Positions 22,644 through 35,794 of a stretch of 64,000 nt of DNA are shown one piece after another; the stretch's first letter is position 1, and every line of letters starts with the position of its first letter. The DNA lies in NCBI RefSeq assembly GCF_905220365.1, contig NC_061129.1:14446803-14510802 (forward strand), written 5' to 3'. The notes under the pieces are model-generated. The model saw only the letters and a program-made list of their open reading frames with translations, had not been told where the DNA came from and did not search any database. This DNA comes from Vanessa cardui. Taxonomy: Eukaryota > Arthropoda > Insecta > Lepidoptera > Nymphalidae. Made by a program: the position numbers and the translations under genes.

Positions 22644-23559
22644 TACATTATGTACTCAACTTAAACAGTATACTCAAATTAGCATTTAAATTTTAATTAA
22701 TGGTACCCAAATAGGATTCACTCTAACAGATTAAAATAATTTAATTTAATAGACATTGTTATTTCAGATTTAATTAATAAAAATCAATTACTCATACGCT
22801 GTAAGTGGATCAAGTGTCGACAGCGATTTATGCTTCTCTATCATCACGGCGGCCTTTCACCTGACTTTCTTATTTATTGTAAGAGAGATTTAAAAAAAGG
22901 CATTTTACCATCAATAAATATTAACATAATTGTGACCCTTATTTAAACAAATGTCGCTTATCGAAAATTCGTGCGTGTGTTCCAGCTTTAATAATATATA
23001 GCTTAGATTCGCTTCGAAATGTTCGTGTAATTATTTTTTATTGGGTATCATTATGTGTACGGTGTTGTAATAATATTTAATTGTTCTACCTGCGCTATCG
23101 AAGGCAGCTGTGTTAATTCCGCTAATTACCAAGGTGGCCTAGTATTAAATTACTCGTATATCAATAGAAGGCCGAGTGTCGAAATCCAGACAAACATTAC
23201 AGCAATTTTCTAGATCGAAATTTATGTCTGACCTTTAACTCGATCGGAACTAAATCGTGAGAAAATATTTCACAGGCAGAAATACTTTAAATGTTCTGTA
23301 GTTGGGCTAATAAATAATCATATTGATCGTTTTTTTTTATTAAATGAATATCTGGTAGCGCATTATGCTTAGCCTCAACGTTTAACGTAGGGGCAGTTTT
23401 GTAATTACCATTTTTATATCTTAACAGAAGACGATTTCTTTTCCACGTATTTAGATATTTCCAGATATTTATAAGACAGTATTTTTTTTTACAAAGTACA
23501 TAGAGTATATTTTATCGTATAGTATCGTATACTAACATATTGTAAATTACGGCTTTGCT
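22644..23559. other. Non-coding stretch
   Basis: AT-rich; a moderately complex patch at 22795-22870 (GTCGACAGCGATTTATGC) of unknown role. No gene recognised. Confidence 0.4.
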
Positions 23560-23720
23560 GCGGTTTGGTATACACTCACCGCAGAATTGTATTCGCTAGG
23601 TTTCCTCGAGATGTTTTTCTTCATCATTGGTCACGAGATGAATTATAAAAGCAAATGAAAACTCAGGTACCTTCTTGGATATCCACAAAACTTAATAATA
23701 TTCAGATGTTCTAAACGATC
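23560..23720 (-). mobile_element. Degenerate tRNA-derived SINE body
   Basis: GGTTTCCTCGAGATGTTTTT, CTTCATCATTGGTCACGAGA, TGAATTATAAAAGCAAATGA and a trailing TTCTAAACG follow the antisense order of the SINE at 13722-14022. Confidence 0.45.
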
Positions 23721-24954
23721 AAAGCTATTTCTGCTAAATGGCTAAATATTTTATATACAAGAAGGACTTTCCATTTATGGACCTGTAGTTTATGAATATT
23801 AGGATTCTTGCTTTAATTTCTTTGTAGAAATATAAATGTTACGTATAGCGTTAAAGCTATATTGGAAGTCATAGCTTTCCGTCGCTGGGGCACGACCCTT
23901 ATCAATTTCAATATCGTTTCGCTGTGTGTCACATTGATATATTATTGTTACTGTGTGTATAACGACCAAGCGTTTCCTGTCACCTCGTCACCGAAGACAC
24001 ATCAAATGTCGCCGCTCGTGCTTGACATATGAGCTCTGATTGGATTATTAATTTGGGCATTTTTTGACGATTCCATAACAGTTAATTTTAGAGAAATTTG
24101 AATATGGAATTCGGCAATTTAGCCTCTTGATTTAGTATCGCACTGGAATAAATTGACGGAAAAAATTTTTTTGCTTATCTTATTTATCTTTAACGATGTG
24201 TTTTAAAGATATCCCGTTGTTATAAGCGCACGTGTTTAATCTAAAGTTTTTTATTATTTCCGCAAATAGTCTAAATAAAACAGCATACGCTTTCTAATCT
24301 GCAAAATAGAGCCACTGTATAAATAATACAACTAAAACATAATATTTTTAGAGTCCTTTTTAAGTCTTGCTATTTTGATTAAATACAATTAAAAAAGGCA
24401 TGATTAGTCAAAATCGTAACCCCAGTTCTGGAACCAGTATATTCATACGTTACAAGAACAGAGAGACCGTTACTGGTAAAATAACTTTGGCCACATAATT
24501 GATAATATGACCACAATAATTAATAATCTCAATAAATCAAATGAAAACTCCTTACCGTTATATAGTTGAATGAATTATTTGATTTGTCAAATTATAGAGT
24601 CATACTTGACTGATGAGTTTTGATCCGCTAATTAAATGTTATTTAAATAGGCTCATTTGAGATAGTTTAGATTTTATAGCCTGTAATATATTAGGGAAAT
24701 GGAATTTTTTAATTTATCTTACAGATAGTCTAGAATAATCTGAGGTCAAGCCGTGTTTATAATTTATCAAAAAAAAAAAAAATTAATGATATCAGAGAGA
24801 AAGTTTGTTTTTGTGGTTTATTCCGCGGAACTAATATTTCAATTATTTTTTTTATTGCCTTAACGTCTGAATATATAATTAATCAACCCTGATTCTATTC
24901 TTACAAATGAACTTTGTATGTCTCCATGGATGATCAACACTTATAAGTTTTTAA
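23721..24954. other. Non-coding stretch
   Basis: No gene recognised. 23870-24060 is less AT-rich (CCTGTCACCTCGTCACCGAA) and looks unique. A-run at 24769-24781. Confidence 0.4.
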
Positions 24955-25110
24955 ACATCAAGGCACGGTGGAGTGACGATATAGGCAAGGCGGCAGGCAG
25001 GAGTTGGGTGCGAGTAGCCGGAGAAATAGCACAGTGTCGTGCTCTTCCTCTCTTGGAGAGGCCTATCCAGCTGCGGACAAAAACGTGCTGATGATGTGAT
25101 GTTATGTGAA
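24955..25110 (+). pseudogene. RTE-like LINE ORF2 C-terminal fragment
   Basis: In one frame from about 24964 the sequence reads RWSDDIGKAAGRSWVRVAGE, then a decayed end around GGAGAGGCCTATCCAGCTGC, followed by GCTGATGATGTGATG. The R-W-x-D-D-I start of this block and the TGATGA-type 3' tail are features I recall of RTE-group ORF2 C-termini in Lepidoptera. Upstream domains are absent and a frameshift interrupts the end. Small minus-strand frames here (24941-25144) are shadows. Confidence 0.6.
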
Positions 25111-25909
25111 GTTGGTTTTGGATAAGATGCTTCTTATTCTTCATAAAATTGATAAAAAAGTAACAGGCTGTAAATTTCCCGCTGCTGAGCTAATGTCACC
25201 TCTCCCATTAAGCAAATTATTGGTGTTTGTCCGAATCTGAAGTCATCGGTTGATATTCAATTATAACCAGCGGATATCAATCAGCTCGAATTGTATGTAG
25301 TTTGTATTAACTTTAAATATATTTTTATCACAGTTTGATTGTTCATTAGCCAGTCAACTCAGATCCCCGCAACGTCTAGAGGCCTGTCAAAAATTGGGAT
25401 ACAAGATTTGAAGGCAAAGTTTCCCATTTGAATATGGCGATTGCGTCCTTTTGTCGTGTAGTAATACAACATCGAAACAACGACGCTACTGATATTTTTT
25501 TATAAAAGCATATATTTTTAAAGAAATAAGAAATAGCTACGAAATGTGTACTCATGATTAGACGGGCCCTGATTTTAATAAATTATACATTCACAAATCC
25601 AAAATAACTCCTAACACAACATAATCAAGCGAAAACTTGTCAAATATTTAAACAAATTGAAATAATCAATTCCAAAGAGTTGCTAGATTACAATTTTTCC
25701 GACGTAAATCATTTTTTAATCATCATTTACAGAGTTCGCCTTATTAATTCCGATATTACTAAGGCTTTATAGCGTTTCGATTTAGAGCGTATCGCAGTAG
25801 TTGATAGACCGACCAATACTGTACTTTCCAATGTCCATAGAATTGTAAAGTTTAGAAGTGAAACCTAAATTTTATTAATATTATTAAAATTACACTTTAA
25901 TGTATGCTT
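25111..25909. other. Non-coding stretch
   Basis: Short scrap near 25165 (TAAATTTCCCGCTGCTGAGC) resembles the ends of SINE/LINE tails. The rest is unrecognised AT-rich DNA. Confidence 0.4.
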
Positions 25910-26190
25910 TTGCACTTGGCGGTAGGGCTTTGTGCAAAACCGCCAGGGTAGATACAACCTACTCATCAAAATTTACTCAGTGTTGTTGAGTTCCGGTTTG
26001 AAGGGTGAGTGAGTCAGTGTAACAACAGGCTCAAGGGACATAACATCTTAGTTCAAGAGGTTGATGGCATATTAACGATGTAAGGAATGGTTAACATTTT
26101 TTACAGCGCCATTGTTTATGGGCGGTGGTGCCAACTTAACATCATGTGACCCATGTGCTCGTCGGCCAAACTACATCATATAAAAAAATG
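25910..26190 (+). repeat. Dispersed repeat U1, near full-length copy
   Basis: GGCGGTAGGGCTTTGTGC, GTTGAGTTCCGGTTTGAAGG, GTGAGTGAGTCAGTGTAACA, AAGGGACATAACATCTTAGT, ATGGGCGGTGGTGCC and an A-rich end. Best match to the copy at 18735-19037. Confidence 0.65.
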
Positions 26191-26679
26191 CTATGTAATA
26201 AAAATTATCTGAATAAAAATGATCTAAAAGATGACATAATTTGGAGTTGATTAAAAATTTGCCCCTTCTATAATATTCATAATTCTATGTCAATAACAAT
26301 CTTTAATTATATATTCTACGTGTTGTATATCCTACAAACTTTGAACTCTATTCCCTTGTAATAGAAGATAAAACAAATATTTCATTTATGATAGAAGATG
26401 ACCTGGTGGGGACAGTACATTTAATTTTAATATTTAGATTTCGACGATATCATTTCTCTCAGCGGAAACACTTGGCCATTATGACGACACTACCGATATA
26501 GACTGTCTTAAAACGTGAAATACACGGTTGTATATATGTAAATTGAACGCTGCGTTTATTCTTTTTTCTTAGATATACGTACGTAGCACAGTTTATATAG
26601 TAAAAGTATAATGTAAGCATTTATATACTAAAAGAAATAAACCTTAAAGCGCCTGTCATGGTCATGACATGATATTAAC

Positions 26680-26826
26680 CAAATCAAATCAAATCAAAAT
26701 AAACTTTATTCAAGTTGGCTTTTACAAGCACATTTGAATCGTCATTTTACAATTAAGTGAAGCTACCACCTGTTCGGAAAGTAGGTTTTACCGAGAATAA
26801 CCGGCAAGAAAGTCAGTAGTTACTCT
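26680..26826 (-). mobile_element. LINE 3'-tail repeat (reverse)
   Basis: AAATCAAATCAAATCAAAAT, CTTTATTCAAGTTGGC, GAATCGTCATTTTACAATTA, GCTACCACCTGTTCGGAAAG and AACCGGCAAGAAAGTCAG in antisense order. The (AAATC)n start is the 3' microsatellite tail. Confidence 0.65.
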
Positions 26827-27311
26827 TTTTCAACATTTAAAAAATAAAAAGACAAGTTAGTTAAATACAATTATTTAAATTAATATATTACAAAATATAT
26901 TTTAACAAGCGCGTCACGATTGCAATACGGTTCCGTGTGTTTACGCAGGCAGCGTGGTTTATTGGCTACGATCGACCATAATGTATTCAGATTGCAGTTC
27001 GAATTATTTTAATTAAGCAACACGACCATTTTCCCTGTTTCTCAATAACGGTAAACTATTAATGGAAATATTATTAACAATTTATCGCAATTTTTTTATC
27101 TGCGAATGCAAATATTATTTCTTATTACCGCCATTTTATTAAATTTTATACAACGAATGTTGAATGGAACTTTTCCATTCGTTTTGCAAGGTTGTTTATT
27201 TGTTTAAATACTTCTACATATGTATATCCTATAAGTTGGAAGTTCACCAAAAGTTGTACTATAAGAGGAAGTTATAAATCATGTATAAAGATAACTCAAG
27301 TTTTACTTTAA
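26827..27311. other. Non-coding stretch
   Basis: Contains a GC-richer patch at 26905-26975 (GCGCGTCACGATTGCAATAC). No gene recognised. Confidence 0.4.
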
Positions 27312-27527
27312 CCCTACTCATTTTATAAACGCGAAAATTTGTGAGGATGTATGTATGTATATTTGTTACCCTCTCACGAAGAAACTACTGAACGGATTTG
27401 GATGAAATTTTACAATAATATAGGTTATACGTCAGAATAACACATAGGCCACAATTTATAATGATTTTATGTAATTTGGTCAACGATACATATCAAGTAC
27501 TTGTGGGAAGTCGGGACGGGTCGCTAG
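27312..27527 (+). mobile_element. Helitron-like non-autonomous element
   Basis: Contains ATTTTATAAACGCGAAAATT, TGTGAGGATGTATG, ACTACTGAACGGATTTGGAT and ends GGGACGGGTCGCTAG (27513-27527) before T. The 5' terminus is decayed, so the start is approximate. Confidence 0.55.
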
Positions 27528-27735
27528 TAAGTACATATTTATTTAATAAATAAAAAATATTGTCTGTTTGTTTTTTCTACGATATAAACGTTTAATGTAG
27601 GCCTTGATTCTACTTGTATAACGGGTTAAATTCTCACTAAAATCTTATATTATAAAGAAGTTACTGTCTTTTTATATATAATGAATATTAAGACATTTAT
27701 AAGTTCTATTGGAAAAAACTATATACAAATATTTG

Positions 27736-27840
27736 GAATGGCGATACTACGCGGTCAAATTTATACAGTAACTATTTTTAATTCATATTTGTATATTTTC
27801 AAGGACTTATGTTAGTAAATATATAAATTATATGACTTTG
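27736..27840. repeat. Unclassified repeat U3, copy 1
   Basis: TACGCGGTCAAATTTATACA, GTAACTATTTTTAAT and TTAGTAAATATATAA align with 34025-34130 in the same direction. Confidence 0.5.
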
Positions 27841-29049
27841 TATGTCCGTTATTGTACATGACTGGGATTTGTTTCTGGCTTTACTATTATTCCATTCGCA
27901 GATGAGTGAATGATAAATCAAAACGATAATGTCGATTCGTCTCTGATTTGACTAATCTGAAACATGTGTATGAAAATAATTAAAGTATTACAAGCGTGTT
28001 TTGTTTTTTGCGTTGACAGATGGCCGAGATGCGGATATCGCCAAATGTTGTTCACGTGTACCGACAAGTGCAGTGTGTTCATACCCTTACATGGGATTAT
28101 TAGGGTTACATAATATATGTAGTTTTATTTTAAGTTAGGGTAGAATATATTTTTGAAGTTTTTTTAATATTTTGTAAAACTGTTTTTTTTTAATTGTAAA
28201 TTAAATGGATTATTGCAGTCATTGGCAAATCGTCCATTTTGATTTAACTCTATTTATACCCGACGGCTTCTTCTTTTGAGATGGTGGTTTTTTTTAACTA
28301 TACTGCTCTTAAACGTATTATAGGATTTTAAATTAACTTATTAACTTATGTCCTTTCTTAAAAAAACTGTCTCTTTAAGTCATAGAACTGATAGCAAGCG
28401 TAGAATCTATAGTGATGTGAAGGTGAAGTTACTAATATAGTTATGATGATTCTCTCACCACTTAAAACTACATACAGCATTGATATTTGGTAAGGTACAA
28501 TGAGTATGGATAACGTCCAACAATCAAATGATAAATAAACTACTCGAAATGTTTTAATGCTGGTTTTAAATCAACACAGAAGTGAATATTAATTGTACGG
28601 AACATTTCAAATGTATCACACACCATACGTCACAGTATCGTCGTAATTCCTTCGAATTATTTTTTGCTTCACTTTTCGGAAGTGCAAGGAGCGTGCCATC
28701 TGCCGGCTCGTATTACGTTTCAACTATTTGACCCCGTCGCCCTCCGCCTTCACCCCCTCATGACCCAAAAGGGATTGTCTTAACTACAAATAGTGTTCAA
28801 TCATGTGGACTCGCATTTAATACAGTTATTAAAATCTATAAAAGATTTTGTTTTCCATTTGGAATTATAATACCAAATATAATAACATTAATATAATTAC
28901 ACAATTATAATTATATTTGTATATTTTTTAATGCAAGACTTTGATCTTTTTGAACTCGCGAATATATTTCGAGATACTAGACATATTTTGATCTAGTAGT
29001 CTGATTGAAGTAGTTCATTGATTGAGAAAGATAAATAATACCTATCACG
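27841..29049. other. Non-coding stretch with a GC-richer patch
   Basis: 28665-28780 (GGAGCGTGCCATCTGCCGGC, GACCCCGTCGCCCTCCGCC) is unlike its flanks and not a repeat seen elsewhere in the window; it may be regulatory. No gene recognised. Confidence 0.4.
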
Positions 29050-29235
29050 CTACAGTTGGGTCCACGTCCACATAGTCATCATACATAAATTCTACCTCCA
29101 AATAGTGACTCATTGCTAATATGAGAAATTATATTTCTTGGAGTGCTGATGTCTATGAGACGTGAAGACGAATTACCCTCACGTATTACATTTGTCAATC
29201 CACCTGCCTTTGTATTCGACATTAAAAAAAACCTT
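29050..29235 (+). repeat. Degenerate U1-like repeat
   Basis: TTGGGTCCACGTCCACATAG, ATTCTACCTCCAAATAGTGA and GTGCTGATGTCTATGAGACG are weakly co-linear with U1. Uncertain. Confidence 0.25.
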
Positions 29236-32200
29236 TAATTCCTAAGTAATGGTGGTAGCCTTAAATATTATTTCCTGATCGGTATAGTCGAGTAAAAATG
29301 TATTGTGTCATAATTTCTAGAAATATCATATCGGTCTCTATAAATATGCATTACATTACCAAATAGATTTATGACGACGCTCAAGATTTTAATTACTCTA
29401 AATTTATTTCTTAATGAATCATTAGTATCCAGAATATAAATTGCGAAATACTAATTTCGCTCGCGTCTAATATCATTGTGTATATTTTTCATAACCAATT
29501 TAAAAATACAGCAACAAAACTGGATGTACGTATAACGAAGACATGTTAATTACTCACAGCTCTTTGAAGATACATTTTACAATCTTAATAGACGTATAGA
29601 ACGACACAACTTAGATGTAGCATCGGCAAATACAATAAAACCGAATACTGCCGACTTATACCAACAATAGAAAAAGCTTCCTATCGCGCCATTCGGCAAA
29701 GCACCCGAGAAAGCAAGTGCATTTAAATCGACGTGTCGAATTGACGAATATATTAGATCATATGATATCACAAGTTATTACGTTTGTCTAAAGATCATAT
29801 TCACATACGAAATAAATATTGATAATTTGGGATAGCGTACTTAATTCGGATGAGATCGGTTTTACGAATTTTGTTGATGTTACATCTAAGTTGTGTCGTA
29901 CTATACCATTGTAAATTAGCCATTCGCCATCTTTTATTTGGCGTTCGTAATTGAGGTTATAAATACATATACCTCAACGTTTGTTGTCGTGTTTTAATAA
30001 TATACATTTAAATGAAAATATAAAATCACGTAAATAAATTAAAAACGACAGTTATAAAATTTGCATTTATTTAATGTACTCGACGTCAAGATTTTATCAG
30101 AAATAGATTTTATGATAAATAAATAATGATAACATGATTAAATTTATCAAGATTCAGATAGTGTTCGAATAGAAGCCTATATAAATAACAGGTTCAGAAA
30201 ATAATTTATTATAGATACATCTTTGATATGGATTTTTAAGGTACGGAATACTTATCCTATTGGCTGTATTAATAAGCACAAAATGATCAAATCATATTGT
30301 GCCATCCTGCTCTTATTTCGGCTGTTCGTATGTTTGTATAAAATCGCGGGTCATAAGCTGTTTCAGTCGAATGAATATGTATGTGTGTATACTGTTGACT
30401 TGCTCTACGCACACACATATATAAAACACAGAGACCTCCAGTGCGCTACGAATCGCATTAGCTAAATGTATTGAATCGACGGCGTTGAGGTTTTTTTGCT
30501 CGTGCAAGAATTTGCTTTTGCACAAATTTAACCGGTACATAATTTTCAAATGATGCATAAATCCTCGAATAAAAACGTTCTTGTTAAAAAATACAAATTT
30601 GTTCTATGTAATTTGAACCTCTTAGGTTACCATACTTTGTTCAAATTAATACATACATGTATTATAGTTCGTATGCAAATATATACAGCCAGTATAAGAA
30701 TCTTAAATATGTAGTTCATGGTTTCTTTTGGCTTAATTTACTAAAATTGCAGTATTTTTAAATTTTATTTCAATCACTGAAGAAGATGTGTCCCACTGTT
30801 GGGAAAGCGTCCTAGGTAAATTTTATATCATTTTAAGTGTCAATTATATATACAATAATAATGAATATATTAATTACAAACGCCCTTCACTATCACATAT
30901 ATAACACGATATTTATGATTTTCTCATTAAGTAATATTGATATTTATGAATAATTAATATTGAGCAATTTTATGAAACTTAAGAGAACCAGTTTGATGAC
31001 ACTTATGTGAAGATAAATTATTGAGGATAATGGAGATATCAGTACATTAACATTATTTATTATTTTTATAATTTTTTTCCAAGGATGCCATCAGAAGGCA
31101 GATTAATTGATTATTTACTTGCTTTGATAAAACACAAGTTTTTGGCAACTGGCAACTCTGACAGATTGATAGTTATCCGTCGTCAATTGTTTTTTTTTTT
31201 ATAAATACAACGACGATGTATTACACTTAATATCTTTATTAATAAAGGTGGATGTACTTTTATATTGACTAACTGGAAAACTTCTTTAATCAATATGCAT
31301 AATCGTTATACCAGAAAGTGCACCGCAGGTATTAGTGCTACTAGCTACTTATAAAATATTCTTGTGAATGTGTTATTACAATTGGCATTGATGGCACTGG
31401 CATGGATTGGCAATATCACCCGCTTTCAATTTAGACTATCAACGTGACAAGCGTGTATTTCATGCCTTGTGATACACATTTTTATTCTTTAAGCACTTTT
31501 CATTATTAGTATAATTTCTCACCATTATTATGGACAATATATAAAAAAAATCACGACATACTCTGTACCTGAGGCCCTAACGCGATATTATTTGATTCCG
31601 ACCTTCCATTAATCATATTTTTTGTGACCAAGTCAGGTACTTACGAGCAATGCTTTTAAACATTTAAAAGACCTTCGATATCAGAAAGATGGACATTTGT
31701 CTCATGAGCGGGATATCGATGAGCAATGCGATTGGGTTCCGTACATTATATTTGTAAAGATTTGAAGTTCAAAATATAGTATTTATAATAGCACATACGA
31801 AATGAGAAAAAACTTTAATCTACACATTCTGCGTTCAAATTTTTATTAATTCTTTTAAAGATTGAGAAACATCAGCTTGTTCGTTCTTTTCTGGAACACT
31901 TGGGAAGTGAGTGCAGTTTGTTAATAAAGAAAAGGGTTATGATTTGTATTTATAATTGATTCCCTTTAGTACTTAGGTATAATATAGCTTCCTACTCGTG
32001 TACTTCTTGTAGAGTTGGTAGACTCGTTTCGGTAATTACCTATCCCCTACAAATAAACAAATTTTACTTCTTTACAATACTAGTACAGCTTATAAAATAC
32101 AAATTTCCTTATTGTTTAGACAAATATGACTAAATATTATGACTTGATTATAAATATAAAATGATTCAATATTATATTGTTACCCAATCGTTCAAGGATT

Positions 32201-33314
32201 TCTAAAAAAGCTTTTTGTCCGCGGTATATTTCGATGATAAAACAGTTAGGGCCACCAGCGAAATCCTTTTAATAAAATAAAAACGCCCATTGTCTCTCGT
32301 TTTTGTAACGGATCGTGTGCACAATATTATATTACGGATTTACGTCAAATTTCTGTACCTGTTGATATTTTTTCATACTTTTGCCACTCTAATCTAGATC
32401 GTATATTGAAGAAAATAAGATTCAATCAGGCATGTTCTATAAAAAATAGAAGCGTATCATTTCAATTATAATAATTAGGATATAGCTGTTATTGCTTTGT
32501 GTTAAAGTTGAATATCGAATACAATTATCAGTATTGAAATTTGTGAGTGTATTTTTAATTTGTACTTAATATCTATATCGATAGATTTTGAACTGTCTGC
32601 GTCGCTATTAAAGTTTAAATTTAAATGTTATCTTTTGTCACATTTAAAGCATATTTCAATTTCGAAGTTGACAGTAACAGGTAGTTTTTTTTTAATATTT
32701 ACGGATGTAACACTGGGTTCGTTACGTCGACTATTATCTTCGCACTATGCAGGTAGAATAGAAAAGTTTTTATATGTGAATTTAAATTAAAATGCAAGTA
32801 TAAAAAAAGTTTACTTCTTTCGTTTTAAAATTGTCCGTAAAGGGATGTTCTCGGTACGATATGATAAGAAATCTTACGTTACTTTACTTAGAAATCATTA
32901 GTAATTAAAAAACCTTTTAGTGAAATTAAATAATCTCTTGTAGTTACAGATAGACAGAAATTGGCTCATATTATTATTGTGTATTAAATAACGCCACCAA
33001 ACCCGTACTGACGCAAGTTTGTGCATTGTCACGCTAAATGAATTCGGTATGAACATGTGCTTTACATTTCCATAGATCCTTTTTTGTGTATAGTTTTTGC
33101 ACAATAATCATTACTCAAGTACATATACAAGACCCGATCTCATAACTATATATCGATGGGAATATGTAAGTTGTCTACAGCGCAGTCCAATTTGTATAGG
33201 TATACAAATCAACCCTGTAGCAATTTTAACGGCTGCTAACCTTAAAACTGTTATGTGTTCGCTTAAAATGATAATGTACGCTAAATTTGACAACTCATAA
33301 AAGCGCACCTAACA
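29236..33314. other. Long non-coding stretch
   Basis: AT-rich, no gene found. TGTCCCACTGTTGGGAAAGC at 30788 looks like a SINE/LINE tail scrap. Short open frames (30223-30465, 32560-32790, 33097-33300) lack domains, and several are mirrored by antisense frames, so they are not supported. Confidence 0.4.
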
Positions 33315-33405
33315 GCAACAATAACAACAGCCCGTAAATTTCTTTGAGGAGAAGGTTTGGAACAACATGTTGTTCCAATGCAGGTTGGTGGAATGTTCCC
33401 TCGCG
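33315..33405 (-). mobile_element. SINE 3' body fragment
   Basis: CAACAATAACAACAGCCCGT, TTTGAGGAGAAGGTTTGGAA and CAGGTTGGTGGAATG equal the antisense 3' half of the SINE at 13722-14022, including a (CAA)n-type end. Confidence 0.6.
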
Positions 33406-34024
33406 TTAAATTACTATCAGCTTGCATTGGTATGAGTGAGTAACGCTTGTATCTACAACAAGTCTTATTGTACGTGAGATGACAGCAGTATTGTCAGCAT
33501 AAAAAATAAAAATAAAATATTATTATTTAAAGGCTTTTTTCAAAACTGTATTTATTTTACGTCGAGGAGCGCGCCTTTGACAGTGAATAGACCTATAAAT
33601 AAGTTTACTTTCTAACAGACGCAATCTCTATCGGAGGCAAATCGAATTCGCTGTGGAAACAAGAACTTTACAAAACTAATTTAATTTTAATTTAGCAACT
33701 TCTCGAATGACCATCGAATATAAATTTAATATCGTTAAATGCAATTTCATAGGTAAATGAAGAGCACATAACTTTTAATAAATTGTATATTCGTATGTGA
33801 TCGTGCTAACCGGCGACCGGCCGATAATTATGGAATCGTGTGAACCGCTCGTGTTGAACTATCGTAATGGCGATGTTTATCGATCGAGCCGGATTTAATT
33901 AATCGAATTGCTTTCCTAGTTCTGTAATTCGGATGAGTAAGACCGAGTTTACACGTTGCGTATTGAATATGAAGCATTTTAATATTTGATTGCATTTTAT
34001 AGAAATGCAGATAACATACTTGCC
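33406..34024. other. Non-coding stretch with a compact CpG-rich patch
   Basis: 33800-33945 contains ACCGGCGACCGGCCGATAAT, GTTTATCGATCGAGCC and GGATTTAATTAATCGAATTG. A TAAT-core cluster beside GATA/CpG-like motifs is what an enhancer might look like, but this is only motif reading. Confidence 0.35.
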
Positions 34025-34130
34025 AGTCTTGCTACCATTCCACGCGGTCATGATTTATACAGTAACTATTTTTAATGCTTATAGTAAGGGGCTTAATATT
34101 AGCAAATATATAATAAGTTTTACTCAGTAT
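34025..34130. repeat. Unclassified repeat U3, copy 2
   Basis: CACGCGGTCATGATTTATAC, AGTAACTATTTTTAATG and TTAGCAAATATATAA align with 27736-27840. Confidence 0.5.
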
Positions 34131-35780
34131 TTTACTGAGAAACTGTAAGTGATATTATATATGTAGTCTGTCTGACCAAACTTTTGGTTTCGGCCGAAGG
34201 TTGTGTCAATTAATCGGTTTCATTTTTGCCAAAATATAATCAATGACTAACAATGATATCCGAACTATACCGATGATTATGAACTAAACATAACATGATT
34301 TTGATACATCTTTTGTGCTTCGACGTATAGATAGAGATTTTGACGGTGATCGCACTATGAAAGGTAACCTGTACGATGATAGATATATTGTTGGAGAAAA
34401 TCACTAAATCGTGCTTTAGTACACGAACTCTCATACCAGTCAACCGATTGTCATAATAAATGCAGAATAACTTCTGCCAGATGTTTCTTAGTTTACTACA
34501 TAAGCTGTTTTTATACTAGATATTATAAGGACAAATTAAGAGTGAAGTGGATGAGCACTTCTCATTCAAGTTTCAAGTATCTCTTTAAATAGTATTGATT
34601 CACATCAATTCATCTCTTAAGCTGTTATTTTGCAACATTAATAATGACTGTTTAATACTGAACAAAGAACACAAATCATTTTACACACATTTTTTTTAGA
34701 TGTATTTAGTCATTTTTTGTAATACCTATACGTATGCTTGAAGAATTGATATAATGTTAATTACACTATTCATTTACAATTTTAATTTTTTTTTTCTATA
34801 AATACTGTTTCAAATTCTCTTATACAATTGTTTACTTTAAATATATTATAGTGATCTATATCCATCTAATTGGAGAAACCGCTACAGGTCTGTTACTAAA
34901 TAATTTTAAATTATAAACAAGACAAATATAATAATTATAACAGTAAATAAAGTATATCATAGGTATTTACTAAAGTATTTTTTTTACATTTAGACAAATC
35001 AATTATTTTTTTTATATATGTGCATCTAGCCTTATGTCGCAAATTAGATTAGTGTGAATGTTATGGTAAATTTATTTAATATTGACCCTGTCGGAGCACA
35101 GCTTTCTACGTTTGCGTAACACATCGGTACTTCAGTCTTCATGATTATTAAATAAAACATCGAGGTCAATAATATTATCTGTGGGACTCAGCATCCCTTT
35201 AAATTAGACGCAAGAGTCGAGATAGAGAGGTACGAGTATTTCACTCGAGGTTTGCGGGTTGAAAACTGATAAAGAACCATTGTGTTTTCATCTGTATAAT
35301 TTGTGTTTATAAAAGTTCGTGTATTAGATGACGTTCAATCTATTGCGTATTCCCGAAATCGTATTGGAACAGCCTCAGCACAGGAGATCCAAGCAACGGT
35401 CTCCTGACAACAGTCTATGTCTATAAGTATCATACTGTACAGATTGCTGTTCATCTATGTATTATTTTGTCCTACGAAAGGTTTATCTGTTTAATTTTAT
35501 TTACATACCGGGTAGGTCTACATATTTTGTTTTAGTCTGTGACATATACAATCTTCACCATATAGTGTGCGGAATTTTTAAATTTGGAAGAATAATATAC
35601 TTATTTTGATACAATTATTACGATTGCGCAATATCGCAATAACTTGTTGTAGAAAGTATTAGCAAGGGAGATGTATACTCATAAAAGTGTCAGTGTATTC
35701 GATACTGCTAAATTACATCTTAACAAAATATACATTGGCATCTGTTGGAATCTCTTTCTGCGGTATAATATTATGAACTA
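34131..35780. other. Non-coding stretch upstream of the R1-clade insertion
   Basis: AT-rich DNA. No gene, promoter or SINE head is clear. The R1-clade element begins abruptly at 35795 after the target-site duplication, so this DNA is host flank, not the element's 5' UTR. Confidence 0.45.
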
Positions 35781-35794
35781 GGTTTAACTCGGGT
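35781..35794. repeat. Target-site duplication, left copy
   Basis: GGTTTAACTCGGGT is repeated exactly at 39648-39661. The preceding A (35780) may extend it by one, but at the right end that A cannot be told from the poly(A). Confidence 0.93.

Noticed and set aside
30770..30830. Possible short exon ending at a GTAAAT donor
   Set aside because: The text TGTCCCACTGTTGGGAAAGC resembles the common CCCACTGCTGGG stretch of SINE/LINE tails, and no acceptor-flanked frame of useful length exists.
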